Of a stretch of 64,000 nt of DNA, positions 26,185 to 34,528 are shown piece after piece; the stretch's first letter is position 1, and every line of letters starts with the position of its first letter. The DNA comes from Pseudomonadota bacterium. GTDB taxonomy: Bacteria; Pseudomonadota; Alphaproteobacteria; Rhizobiales; Xanthobacteraceae. The stretch is taken from assembly GCA_023435725.1 (NCBI GenBank), contig JAEYRD010000036.1:1-64000 (forward strand). The letters are read 5' to 3'. Under the pieces are notes generated by a model. That model was not told the origin of the DNA. It worked only from the letters and a program-made list of their open reading frames with translations, and did not search any database. The position numbers and the translations under genes were made by a program.

Positions 26185-26987
26185 CCAGCCCTGCTCCCAT
26201 CGCCGAACAGCGCGAGACGCCAAGGCCAAATCCGGCCGCGGTGCCGGCGCTCGCGATCGACGGCGTCAGCCATGCTTACGGCCCGCGCCGGGCGCTGATC
26301 GACGTCACCTTCAACGTACAGCCGGCGAGCTTCACAGCGTTGCTTGGCCTCAACGGCGCGGGCAAGAGCACGCTGTTCTCGCTGGTCACGCGACTGTTCG
26401 GCATCCAGAGCGGCCGCGTCGGCATTTTCGGACACGACATCAGCAAAAGCCCCGGCGAGGCGCTGCGGCTGCTCGGCGTCGTATTCCAGCCGCGCACGCT
26501 CGATCTCGACCTGTCGCTGACGCAGAACCTGCTCTATCACGCCGCGCTTCACGGCATCAGCCGTCGCGAGGCCGCCGCGCGCAGCGCCGAGCTGCTCGGC
26601 CGCATCGGGCTTGCCGACCGCGCCGGCAGCAAGGTGCGCGATCTCTCCGGCGGACAGATGCGGCGGCTGGAGATCGCGCGAGCGCTGCTGCACCGGCCGC
26701 GCCTGTTGCTGCTGGACGAGCCGACCGTGGGTCTCGACGTCAAGGCGCGCGCCGACATCATCAGCCATGTTCGCCAGCTCGTGGCCGAACAGGGCATCGG
26801 CGTGCTCTGGGCGACGCATCTGTTCGACGAGATCATGGCCGGGGACGGCCTCGTTGTGCTGCACCAGGGCAAGGTTCTGGCACAGGGGCCGATGAGCCGC
26901 GTCGTCACAGAAGCCGGCGCGCAGGACGTCAACACCGCCTTCATGCGCCTGACCGGCGCGCAGACCATCCCGGGAGGCGGTGCATGA
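26181..26987 (+). CDS. lutE: ABC transporter ATP-binding protein, PQQ/lanthanide system
   Basis: 268 aa ATPase. Walker A Gly-Leu-Asn-Gly-Ala-Gly-Lys-Ser-Thr near residue 55, signature Leu-Ser-Gly-Gly-Gln-Met near 155, Walker B Leu-Leu-Leu-Leu-Asp-Glu-Pro-Thr near 175, switch His in Ala-Thr-His-Leu. Energises the permease. Overlaps both neighbours by 4 bases. The match to PQQ-dehydrogenase ABC and to LutE of Methylobacterium rests on gene order. Confidence 0.9.
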   Translation: MTSPAPIAEQRETPRPNPAAVPALAIDGVSHAYGPRRALIDVTFNVQPASFTALLGLNGAGKSTLFSLVTRLFGIQSGRVGIFGHDISKSPGEALRLLGVVFQPRTLDLDLSLTQNLLYHAALHGISRREAAARSAELLGRIGLADRAGSKVRDLSGGQMRRLEIARALLHRPRLLLLDEPTVGLDVKARADIISHVRQLVAEQGIGVLWATHLFDEIMAGDGLVVLHQGKVLAQGPMSRVVTEAGAQDVNTAFMRLTGAQTIPGGGA

Positions 26988-27832
26988 GCAGCATTACCAC
27001 GCGCGACGCGCCGCGCGGTTTCTCGTTACGGGAGTACATGACGTGCCTCACCGGCATCGTCTGGCGCGAGGGCCTGCGCTTCCTGCATCAACGCGAGCGC
27101 TTCGTCTCGGCGCTGGTGCGGCCGCTGGTGTGGTTGTTCATCTTCGCCGCCGGCTTCCGCCAGGTGCTCGGCATCTCGATCATCCCGCCCTACGAGACCT
27201 ACATCCTCTACGAGGTCTATATCGCGCCCGGGCTGATGGCGATGATCCAGCTCTTCAACGGCATGCAGTCCTCGCTCTCGATGGTCTATGACCGCGAGAT
27301 GGGCAATATGCGCACGCTGCTGGTGAGCCCGCTGCCGCGCGGGTTCCTGCTGTTCTGCAAGCTGCTCGCCGGCACCGCGGTATCGCTGCTCCAGGTCTAT
27401 GCGTTCCTGCTGATCGCCTGGTTCTGGGACATCACGCCGCCGCCGTCAGGCTATCTCACAGTACTGCCGGCGCTGATTCTGTCCGGGCTGATGCTGGGCT
27501 CGCTGGGGATGCTGATCTCGTCGGGAATCAAGCAGCTGGAAAACTTCGCCGGCGTGATGAATTTCGTGATCTTCCCGATGTTCTTTGCGTCATCGGCGCT
27601 CTATCCGCTCTGGCGCGTGCAGGAAGGCAGCCCCTTTCTCTATTACGTCTGCCAGGCCAATCCGTTCACCCATGCGGTCGAGCTGATCCGCTTCGCGCTG
27701 TACGGGCAGGTCAACTGGATCTCGCTGGCGGTGGTGGCCGGCTGCACAATCGTCTTCATGATCGGTGCGATCTATGCCTATGATCCCTCGCGCGGGCTGG
27801 CGCGACGCGGGCCCGCAGGAGGCGAAGGATGA
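26984..27832 (+). CDS. lutF: ABC-2 type permease, PQQ/lanthanide system
   Basis: 282 aa with about six membrane spans, in the ABC-2/PedC-like permease family. The C-terminal half holds Gly-Gly-Val-Met-Asn-Phe-like motif Phe-Ala-Gly-Val-Met-Asn-Phe-Val-Ile-Phe-Pro-Met-Phe-Phe-Ala-Ser-Ser-Ala-Leu-Tyr-Pro, a hallmark of ABC-2 exporters. That family usually exports, while the Lut system is thought to import, so direction is open. Overlaps both neighbours. Confidence 0.9.
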   Translation: MSSITTRDAPRGFSLREYMTCLTGIVWREGLRFLHQRERFVSALVRPLVWLFIFAAGFRQVLGISIIPPYETYILYEVYIAPGLMAMIQLFNGMQSSLSMVYDREMGNMRTLLVSPLPRGFLLFCKLLAGTAVSLLQVYAFLLIAWFWDITPPPSGYLTVLPALILSGLMLGSLGMLISSGIKQLENFAGVMNFVIFPMFFASSALYPLWRVQEGSPFLYYVCQANPFTHAVELIRFALYGQVNWISLAVVAGCTIVFMIGAIYAYDPSRGLARRGPAGGEG

Positions 27833-28455
27833 GATCAGCGCTCGTGACCATGGCCGCTCTCCTATCGACCTCTGCGCTCGCGCTGTCGGGCCCGGCCGCG
27901 CGGGCGGCGGATCCGCGCTATCCCAACTGGCCATGCACGCAAGCCAAGGTGCCGGACATCTCGCTCGCCGCCGTCTGGGCTGGTCCTCCGCTCGGCGACG
28001 CTGAGACCAAGTGGAAGGACGATGCCAGGGTCAGCGCGCTGGTCGCAAGACTGTCAGCCCGCAAGACGCCGCTGGACGAAGCTGAGAAGTCGGTGAAAGA
28101 ATTCCTGGCCGGCTCCGCCGCCGACAAGACCGCGAACGCCAAGCTCCTGTTTGCCGGTCTATTCGAGACGCTCAACGCCCAGCGTTCCCAGGTCATGAAC
28201 GGGCTCGAACGTGTCAGCCGCAAGCAGCGCGAGGCCGCCGACAAGATTCGCGACGAGAGCATCCAACTCCAGGCGCTCCAGGGTGCAACGCCGCGCGATG
28301 ACGCCAAGGTCGACGCGCTCAGCAATCAGTTGATCTGGGAGACCCGCATTTTCGAGGACCGCCACAAGGTGGTGCGGTTCGTCTGCGAGGTTCCGACCGC
28401 GATCGACCAGCGGCTGTTCGCGCTTGGACGCGTGATTCAACAGGAAATGGAATAG
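27829..28455 (+). CDS. Exported helical hypothetical protein of the ABC operon
   Basis: 208 aa. Signal peptide (about 24 residues, cleaved near Ala-Arg-Ala-Ala), then mostly charged helices with many Lys/Asp/Glu and two Cys. Residues 20-60 contain Tyr-Pro-Asn-Trp-Pro-Cys, a metal- or disulphide-type Cys. Overlaps the permease by 4 bases, so it is made with the transporter. No family recognised; similar genes end lut operons (comparable to LutG), which is inference. Confidence 0.72.
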   Translation: MRSALVTMAALLSTSALALSGPAARAADPRYPNWPCTQAKVPDISLAAVWAGPPLGDAETKWKDDARVSALVARLSARKTPLDEAEKSVKEFLAGSAADKTANAKLLFAGLFETLNAQRSQVMNGLERVSRKQREAADKIRDESIQLQALQGATPRDDAKVDALSNQLIWETRIFEDRHKVVRFVCEVPTAIDQRLFALGRVIQQEME

Positions 28456-28592
28456 CGTCAGCCCCGCTGACGGCTCACGAAAAGTTCCCGGATCGGCCCA
28501 GGGATCGTTAACCTTTTGCCGCGCAATCTGCCGGAACCAAATCGATCTAGGGTGGCTTGTCGAAGTGAACTCCAAGACGTCGGGAGGCCTCG

Positions 28593-28895
28593 ATGGGAAC
28601 AGCAAAATTCATCTTCGCGGGCACTGCGGCCCTCAGCATGCTCGCAACCGCCGCCTTCGCGGACGACATGACCGGAATGGTTACGCGGATTGATCGGCTC
28701 AATAACACGATCTCGATCCAGGAGATGCAGAAGGGCACGGTCGGCAACAGCACAGGCGGCGGCGCCGGTGCGCTCCAGGAGTACAAGGCCAAGGACGCCG
28801 CGATGCTGGATGCCGTCCATGCCGGCGACAGGGTGACGTATTCCGCGACCGACAACAACGGCACGGGCACGCTGACCAAGCTGCAGAAGCAGTAG
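28593..28895 (+). CDS. Small exported DUF1344/CusF-like protein
   Basis: 100 aa. Signal peptide (about 22 residues). Mature part of about 78 residues: Met-Thr-Gly-Met-Val-Thr-Arg-Ile-Asp, then Ile-Ser-Ile-Gln-Glu, a loop with Gly-Gly-Gly, and a final strand Gly-Asp-Arg-Val-Thr-Tyr. This is the OB-fold pattern of DUF1344 or CusF-like periplasmic proteins. No clear metal-binding Met/His/Trp set, so the function is open. AGGCCTCG lies upstream; the ribosome site is weak. Confidence 0.62.
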   Translation: MGTAKFIFAGTAALSMLATAAFADDMTGMVTRIDRLNNTISIQEMQKGTVGNSTGGGAGALQEYKAKDAAMLDAVHAGDRVTYSATDNNGTGTLTKLQKQ

Positions 28896-28904
28896 CTCCA
28901 CCCA

Positions 28905-29125
28905 CATCGTCATTGCGAGCGTAGCGAAGCAATCGAGTGTGCCTCCGCGGAAAGAGTCTGGATTGCTTCGTGGAGCCTGTCATCGGGCCGCGCTTCGCGC
29001 GGACCCGTTGGCTCGTAATAACGAGGAGAAGAGCTGCGCGCCTGTCTCTGACATCGTGATCGCGGAGGCTCCACCCCACCCCTCCCCGCGCGAGCGAAGC
29101 GCGTCGCGGCCCCGGAAGCGGGGCG
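28905..29125. repeat. Dispersed inverted-repeat elements
   Basis: A CATTGCGAGCGTAGCGAAGCAATC segment (28911-28934) is matched further right by GGATTGCTTCGTGG (28967-28980), and a second GC-rich block follows near 29076-29130 (CCTCCCCGCGCGAGC ... CGGGGCGAGG). The pattern is typical of the short repeats spread through Bradyrhizobium intergenic DNA; identity with copies elsewhere is from memory. Confidence 0.5.
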
Positions 29126-29149
29126 AGGGAGTGCGCCCGCGCTCCATCA

Positions 29150-29764
29150 CTACTGCTCGGGGCGTGGCTCCGGCTGCACCTCGTCGGTGGGAAGCTTGGC
29201 GGACTCCCAGCCATCGGTCCCCTCAGGATACCAGGCGACGTTGGAATAGCCGTAACCTAGCGCGCGCTTGGCGGCGTTCCACGACATCCAGCAATCAGCC
29301 AAGCAATAGATCACGAGCAGCGCGGCCTTGTCGCCACGCGACGCGCGCGCGAGGCCGCGCTGGAAATAGTCATCCATCGCCGGCGGCAGCGTGCCGTAGC
29401 CGGTGTCCGGCAACCAGATGCTGCCGGGAATGTCTTTGCGCGGCATATCGCGCCAGACGGTACCTTCGGGCAGGTTCTTCGGCTTCGGAGGCCGCGGCAG
29501 AACGTCGATGAAGGCGCCTCGCTTCGCGCGCCAGACCGCTTCCGCGTCCGCCGTCGTCAGCACGCGCGCGCCGGCGAGCGTCGCCGGCACCGGCGCCCGG
29601 TAATTGTCGTTGCGATAACCCTCGGGCTCGAATGGCTCCTGCCGCCGCTCCAAATCCTGTTGCGCAAGGTTCTGCGCCAACGCCTGTTGCGCCAAGCCTT
29701 GTTGCGCCACGCCCGGCGCCGCCAGCGCGGCAGCGACGAGCGCAGCGGCGAGAGACCGTCTCAT
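29150..29764 (-). CDS. PQQ-dependent catabolism-associated CxxxCW motif protein
   Basis: 204 aa. Signal peptide, then a Gln/Ala-rich linker (Gln-Gln-Gly-Leu-Ala-Gln-Gln), then a rhodanese-like domain. Cys-Leu-Ala-Asp-Cys-Trp-Met-Ser-Trp-Asn is the signature that gives the family its name and suggests thiol chemistry. The family occurs with PQQ-dependent alcohol systems. With the SoxYZ-like carrier and the metallo-hydrolase nearby it could transfer sulphur or electrons, but this is inference. Overlaps the XoxJ-like gene by 4 bases. Confidence 0.85.
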   Translation of the reverse strand: MRRSLAAALVAAALAAPGVAQQGLAQQALAQNLAQQDLERRQEPFEPEGYRNDNYRAPVPATLAGARVLTTADAEAVWRAKRGAFIDVLPRPPKPKNLPEGTVWRDMPRKDIPGSIWLPDTGYGTLPPAMDDYFQRGLARASRGDKAALLVIYCLADCWMSWNAAKRALGYGYSNVAWYPEGTDGWESAKLPTDEVQPEPRPEQ

Positions 29765-30645
29765 GGCGTCTTCTTGGCCGTCTCCGCGCCAAGCGGCCGA
29801 TCACTCTCGTCGAGCAGCGGCACGCCATACTCGAGCAGGATCTTGTTGATCTCGCTCTGGTTCTCCTGGATCAGCTTGTTCAGCTGTCGCTTCCAGTTCT
29901 GGTCGGCGGCACGCACGCCCATGCCGATGCGATAGACCAGCTTCGGCCCCGTGGTTTCCTTCACCAGCGGCGTGACATGAAGCGAAGAGCCGGCCTTCTT
30001 CGCATAGAAGCCGGCCATCGGTCCCCACAGCACGCCGGCATCGATCTTGCCGGCCGCGAGGTCGTCGATCATGGCCTGGGCCGAATTGTCGAAGCGGGTG
30101 TCGATCATCAGCGGGTAGGGCTTCGCATCGCTCATCAGCCCGGCGATCGCCATGTTGGTCGCCGGCGGCGTGCCGGCGACGATGCCGACATGCTTGCCCT
30201 TCAACCTCGGGTCCTCGAGCGTATCGACGTCCTCGAGCCCGCTGCCGGCCTTCGCGACCAGCGCATAGGTGGTGCGGTAATAGGGATTGGTACCCTGCAC
30301 GAGGTCGTCGCCTTGCGGGAAGCCCAAGATGACATCGCAGCGATGCGAGCCCAGCGTCATGCGCACGAAGCCGGTGGCCTGCGGGAAGAAGACGTAGTCG
30401 AGCTTCTTCTGCAGCTTGTCGGCGAACAACTCGGCGAGCTTGTTCTCGAACCCCTCGCCCTTCTCGTTGGAGAACGGCAGATTGCGCGGGTCGGCGCAGA
30501 CGCGCAGCACCTTGGGATCGACCAGTTCAAAGGAGAGGTCGCCACTATCGTTCGTCTGCGCCACGACGACGTCGCCGAACGCGCAAGACGCAGCCAGGAC
30601 CCATAGTGAAATCAACCAGCGACGATGTCGTCCGGCCTCCGTCAT
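29761..30645 (-). CDS. XoxJ/MxaJ-like quinoprotein-associated periplasmic binding protein
   Basis: 294 aa. Signal peptide (about 28 residues), then an amino-acid-type binding fold opening Leu-Arg-Val-Cys-Ala-Asp-Pro-Arg-Asn-Leu-Pro-Phe-Ser-Asn, exactly the start seen in XoxJ and MxaJ. These proteins help mature the PQQ dehydrogenase rather than transport. Start at 30645 has GGAGG upstream; an ATG further out is less likely. Overlaps the CxxxCW gene. xoxF and xoxG are 20 kb away. Confidence 0.85.
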   Translation of the reverse strand: MTEAGRHRRWLISLWVLAASCAFGDVVVAQTNDSGDLSFELVDPKVLRVCADPRNLPFSNEKGEGFENKLAELFADKLQKKLDYVFFPQATGFVRMTLGSHRCDVILGFPQGDDLVQGTNPYYRTTYALVAKAGSGLEDVDTLEDPRLKGKHVGIVAGTPPATNMAIAGLMSDAKPYPLMIDTRFDNSAQAMIDDLAAGKIDAGVLWGPMAGFYAKKAGSSLHVTPLVKETTGPKLVYRIGMGVRAADQNWKRQLNKLIQENQSEINKILLEYGVPLLDESDRPLGAETAKKTP

Positions 30646-30774
30646 CGCGCTTCCTCCATATTTTGTTCGAATGCTATCCATGCAACGCATGACGCGCCAT
30701 GTTTTGCCAGACTTTGTGCTGGCTTCGCTTTGCTGCAGTGCAATGCGGCAAACTCTTTGAACTGAGGCGGAAAA

Positions 30775-31701
30775 GTGTCTCGCATCTCTCTGGTGATCAC
30801 AACCTTGTCCCTGTTCGGACTCGCGACGCTAGCACGCGCCGGGGCGGCCGAATTGCCTGTGAGCGAAGTCGCACCGGGAATCTTCGTACACTCCGGGACC
30901 ATCGCCCTGATGACCCATGAGAACGAGGGCGACATCGCCAATGTCGGCTTCATCGTCGGCGAGGATGCGGTGGCCGTGATCGACACCGGCGGCAGCTTCC
31001 GCGAAGGCGAGGCGCTGCTGGCGGCCGTGCGGGCTCACACCAGCAAGCCGATCCGCTACGTCATCAACACCCATGGCCATCCCGATCATGTCTTCGGCAA
31101 CGGCGTCTTTGTCGCGGAGGGAACCAGCTTCGTTGGCCATACCAAGCTGCCGCAGGCGCTGGCGACGCGGGGGCCCTACTATCTCGACAATTTTCGTCGC
31201 CTCATGGGCAGCGATCTGATCGATCCCGTGAAGATCGTGCCGCCGACCCTGCTCGTCGCTGACACGCTGACGCTGGATCTTGGATCGCGCCGCCTCACCT
31301 TGCGGGCCTGGGCTCCCGGGCATAGCGACAGCGATCTGACCGTATTCGACGAGACGACGAAAACGCTGTTCGCCGGCGACCTCGTCTTCCTCCGCCATGT
31401 TCCGGTGATGGACGGCAGCATTCGCGGCTGGCTCGGCACGCTCAGGGAACTCGAAAGCATCCCGGCGCAGCGCGTCGTTGCAGGTCACGGCCCCGTCAGC
31501 GAATGGCCTGGAGCGTTGGCCGATGAACGGCGTTATCTCATGGTGCTTCTCGCCGACCTCCGGGCGTCGAACAAGAAAGGCGAGCCGATCCGGACCGCCG
31601 CGGACAAGGCGGCCGCATCAGAACGGCCGCACTGGGAACTGTTCGACGACTACAACACCCGCAACGCAACTGCAGCATTTTCGGAAATTGAATGGGAGTA
31701 G
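30775..31701 (+). CDS. Quinoprotein relay system zinc metallo-hydrolase
   Basis: 308 aa metallo-beta-lactamase fold, with signal peptide to about residue 25. Zinc ligands: His-Gly-His-Pro-Asp-His (100-105), His of Pro-Gly-His-Ser-Asp-Ser near 181, Asp of Ala-Gly-Asp-Leu near 199, His of Ala-Gly-His-Gly-Pro near 240. Belongs to the exported hydrolases that accompany PQQ systems with SoxYZ-like carriers. GTG start at 30775 preceded by GAGGCGGAA. The gene is divergent from the XoxJ-like gene and followed by the carrier. Confidence 0.88.
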   Translation: MSRISLVITTLSLFGLATLARAGAAELPVSEVAPGIFVHSGTIALMTHENEGDIANVGFIVGEDAVAVIDTGGSFREGEALLAAVRAHTSKPIRYVINTHGHPDHVFGNGVFVAEGTSFVGHTKLPQALATRGPYYLDNFRRLMGSDLIDPVKIVPPTLLVADTLTLDLGSRRLTLRAWAPGHSDSDLTVFDETTKTLFAGDLVFLRHVPVMDGSIRGWLGTLRELESIPAQRVVAGHGPVSEWPGALADERRYLMVLLADLRASNKKGEPIRTAADKAAASERPHWELFDDYNTRNATAAFSEIEWE

Positions 31702-31786
31702 CGGTCGCGCTACGCTCGGTGCGGGATTAGCTTCGCTAACCCGGGCTATGCTGACCAGACTGCTTCGTTCGTGCGGGACTACCACC

Positions 31787-32605
31787 ATGACGGGATATAC
31801 ACGCCGCCTGACCTTGATCGCGCTACTCCTCGGCATCGCCTTTGCTGTGCCCGCGGGTGCCGAAGAGGCCTACGATCCCTGGCCGGGCCTGGTGCAGGAC
31901 ATCTTCAGCAACCGTCCGATGAACGACGGCGGCGACGTCATTGGCATCGAGATGCCTTATCGCGCGGAGGACGCGGCCATCGTGCCGGTGACCTTGCGCA
32001 GCAAGCTGTCACCGGGCGATGGCCGCCGCATCCGCTCGATCACGTTGGTCATCGATCGTAACCCGGCGCCGATGGCGGCGAAGTTCGAGCTCGGACCGGA
32101 TGCCAACGTCGCGGAAATCTCGACGCGCGTGCGCGTCAACAACTACACCGACGTCCATGCGGTCGCCGAGCTCAGCGACGGCCAGCTCTATGTCTCCAAG
32201 ACCTATGTGAAAGCCTCCGGCGGCTGCTCGGCGCCGGCAGCAAAGAATGCCGAGGAGGCGCAGAACCGGCTCGGAAAAATACGCTACCGGCAATTCGCGC
32301 ACGAGGAGGCGCCTGCCAGCCGCGTCCGCGAAGCGCAGATCATGATCGGCCATCCCAACAATTCGGGCCTGCAGATGGACCAAGTCACGCAGCTCTATAT
32401 CCCCGCCTTCTTCATCAACCAGCTGAAGTTGACGCAGGACGACAGCCCCGTGCTGTCGATGGAAGGCGGCATCTCGATCTCGGAAGATCCCAATCTGCGC
32501 TTCACCTACGTCTCCAACGGCGCCAAGCGTTTTCGCGCCGAGGCGAAGGATACGGACGGGCACGTGTTCCGCAACGAGTGGGATGTGGAGAAGCCGGGGA
32601 CGTAA
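31787..32605 (+). CDS. Quinoprotein-associated SoxYZ-like carrier protein
   Basis: 272 aa, with signal peptide (about 26 residues). N-terminal SoxY-like half (Asp-Pro-Trp-Pro ... Pro-Tyr-Arg-Ala-Glu-Asp-Ala) and C-terminal SoxZ-like half (Met-Ile-Gly-His-Pro-Asn-Asn-Ser-Gly). The two Sox subunits are thus fused. The carrier Cys lies in Gly-Gly-Cys-Ser-Ala-Pro, between the halves. SoxY itself normally ends in Gly-Gly-Cys-Gly-Gly, so this is a variant carrier tail. Role with the metallo-hydrolase: unknown. ATG at 31748 is a possible earlier start. Confidence 0.85.
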   Translation: MTGYTRRLTLIALLLGIAFAVPAGAEEAYDPWPGLVQDIFSNRPMNDGGDVIGIEMPYRAEDAAIVPVTLRSKLSPGDGRRIRSITLVIDRNPAPMAAKFELGPDANVAEISTRVRVNNYTDVHAVAELSDGQLYVSKTYVKASGGCSAPAAKNAEEAQNRLGKIRYRQFAHEEAPASRVREAQIMIGHPNNSGLQMDQVTQLYIPAFFINQLKLTQDDSPVLSMEGGISISEDPNLRFTYVSNGAKRFRAEAKDTDGHVFRNEWDVEKPGT

Positions 32606-32635
32606 GACACGCCACTTGCGCTGATATCCCCTCTG

Positions 32636-32938
32636 TCACATGCCGCTCCCTCCGCCTCCGCCACCGCCACCGCCGCCACCGGCTTGTCGGGAAGCTTCGA
32701 GGTCCCTGTCTGAGCGACTGGGGGCGCCAACCGCGTAACCGTAGGCGCCCGGATAGCCCTTGTTCGATCCCACTGTTTGCATCTCGCGCAGCGGAACGGA
32801 GCCGGAGACACTCGGATGATGTTTCTTGGAGATCATCCTGTGCTGACCAAGTGCCTTGCCCGGCACACCCTGCGCAAGCGCGGCCGGTGCAGCCGCGATG
32901 AGAGCAGCGACAGAAAGTACGATAATCGTCTTCTTCAC
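32636..32938 (-). CDS. Small exported Gly-rich-tailed hypothetical protein
   Basis: 100 aa. GTG at 32938 has GGAGG at ideal spacing and yields a clean signal peptide (Lys-Lys-Thr-Ile-Ile-Val-Leu). The mature protein ends with ten or more consecutive Gly, then Ser-Gly-Met. The body contains a Lys-Lys-His-His stretch. No family recognised. An upstream ATG at 32953 would place the ribosome site inside the gene. Confidence 0.6.
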   Translation of the reverse strand: MKKTIIVLSVAALIAAAPAALAQGVPGKALGQHRMISKKHHPSVSGSVPLREMQTVGSNKGYPGAYGYAVGAPSRSDRDLEASRQAGGGGGGGGGGGSGM

Positions 32939-33099
32939 TCTGCGGTCCTCCATCGTTGGAACGAAAGAGCCTGCGTGGAGGACCAAAATTATGCCTGCTC
33001 CGTGGACCGCCGCATCACGCTCCGGTGAAAGCGTATCACTTCGCCGTGGCGGTGCCGCGCTCGATTGATGCATATGGCAGCCCCGCGACCATGTCCGCG

Positions 33100-33459
33100 T
33101 CAGAAGCACCTCACCTCGGCTTCCGCCTGCGCGCGGCGCAGATCGTTCACGGCCGAGTTCGCCTGCTCCGACGTGCGGAACTGGACGCCGAGATTGCCGC
33201 GGACCTGGGACATGCTGAGCGCCGTTTCCGCGGTGACGTAGCGGTCGTAGGACACGATCGAGGCGACCACGTCGATGGAGCAGGAACATTGCTCGATCGA
33301 CTGCCTCGTCTCGCCATTGGCTTTCATGCAGCCATAGACATATTCCGCGCGCGCGGAGGTCGGATAGTCGTTGGCCTCTTCGGCCCGCGCCACGCATGCG
33401 GTCGCGGCCCATACCGCCAATGCGGCGACAATCGGTCGTAGTTGTCCCGCCAGATTCAT
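33100..33459 (-). CDS. Exported Cys-containing hypothetical protein
   Basis: 119 aa. Signal peptide (to about 26), then Tyr-Gly-Cys-Met-Lys-Ala-Asn-Gly ... Gln-Cys-Ser-Cys-Ser-Ile-Asp, three Cys within 17 residues, and a final Cys-Phe. The pattern may form disulphides or bind metal. The gene sits between the Gly-rich protein gene and the divergent ABC binding protein of the quinoprotein cluster, so it probably acts in the periplasm with them. I recognise no characterised family. Confidence 0.68.
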   Translation of the reverse strand: MNLAGQLRPIVAALAVWAATACVARAEEANDYPTSARAEYVYGCMKANGETRQSIEQCSCSIDVVASIVSYDRYVTAETALSMSQVRGNLGVQFRTSEQANSAVNDLRRAQAEAEVRCF

Positions 33460-33495
33460 GAGCGTTCTCCCGCTGGTTGCGACGGAGGCTATGCT

Positions 33496-34527
33496 ATGCG
33501 TATTGTCCTGAAAAGGACTCCCGACGAGGAAACGGCTCACAAGGTGATGACAGCACTTGGTCGAACATTGGCGCTTGCGGCGACCCTGGCGCTGACGCTG
33601 GCCATGCCGGGCCGCGCCGCGGATACCATTCGCCTTGCGGTGCAAAAAACCGGGACATTTTCCTGGGAGCTGGCCGCAATCCGTGCCGGCGGCCTCGACA
33701 AAGAGGCCGACCTTTCGCTCGACGTCACCGAGCTTGCGAGCCCGGAGGCCGGCAAGATCGCGCTCCGCGCCGGCAATGCCGACATCATCCTGTCCGACTG
33801 GCTGTGGGTGTCGCGCGAGCGCGCGCTCGGCGCCAAGCTCACCTTCTATCCCTATTCCAGCGCGCTCGGCGCGGTGATGGTGCCGGCGGCGTCGCCGATC
33901 AAGACGCTCGCCGACCTCAGGGGCCGCAAGCTCGCCGTGGGCGGCGGACCGATCGACAAGAGCTGGCTGCTGCTCCAGGCGCGAATGAAGCAGGAGGGCA
34001 TCGACCTGAAGTCGGATGCGACCATCGTCTATGGTGCTCCGCCCCTGATCGCCGCCAAGGCGCTCGACGGCGAGATGGATGCGAGCCTCAACTTCTGGAA
34101 TTTCTGCGCGCAGCTGGAGGCCAAAGGCTTTCGCCGCCTCGCCGACATCGAGGACATCCTGCCGAAGCTTGGCGCCAAGGGAGCCGTCTCCGCGGTCGGC
34201 TATGTCTTCGACGAGAGCTGGGCTGCGAGCCACCGCGATGCGGTGGCGCGCTTCATCGCCATGACCCGCAAGGCCAAGCAGTTGCTGGTGACCTCGGACG
34301 CGGCCTGGGACAAGATCGCGGCGCTCACCGGCGCGACCGATGCCACCATGCTCAAGACCTATCGCGACCGCTATCGCGACGGCATTCCCCGTCGGAGCAT
34401 CGACGACGAGGAAAAAGACGCGCGCGTGCTCTACCGCGTGCTGGCCGAGATCGGCGGCCGTGACCTGGTCGGGCCTGCGGCCGAGCTCGATCCCGGCACG
34501 TTCTATCACGCCGTGCCCGGAGACTGA
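33496..34527 (+). CDS. NitT/TauT-type ABC transporter substrate-binding protein
   Basis: 343 aa. Signal peptide follows a basic lead; GGAGG at 33484-33488 favours the ATG at 33496, although ATG 33547 alone gives the classic signal. The fold is that of nitrate/taurine/aromatic-sulphonate binding proteins: Lys-Thr-Leu-Ala-Asp-Leu-Arg-Gly-Arg-Lys-Leu-Ala-Val-Gly-Gly-Gly and Leu-Gly-Ala-Lys-Gly. Ligand unknown. Members of this three-gene transporter are embedded in the PQQ cluster, so its ligand may relate to alcohol oxidation or metal supply (inference). Confidence 0.85.
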   Translation: MRIVLKRTPDEETAHKVMTALGRTLALAATLALTLAMPGRAADTIRLAVQKTGTFSWELAAIRAGGLDKEADLSLDVTELASPEAGKIALRAGNADIILSDWLWVSRERALGAKLTFYPYSSALGAVMVPAASPIKTLADLRGRKLAVGGGPIDKSWLLLQARMKQEGIDLKSDATIVYGAPPLIAAKALDGEMDASLNFWNFCAQLEAKGFRRLADIEDILPKLGAKGAVSAVGYVFDESWAASHRDAVARFIAMTRKAKQLLVTSDAAWDKIAALTGATDATMLKTYRDRYRDGIPRRSIDDEEKDARVLYRVLAEIGGRDLVGPAAELDPGTFYHAVPGD

Positions 34528-34528
34528 G

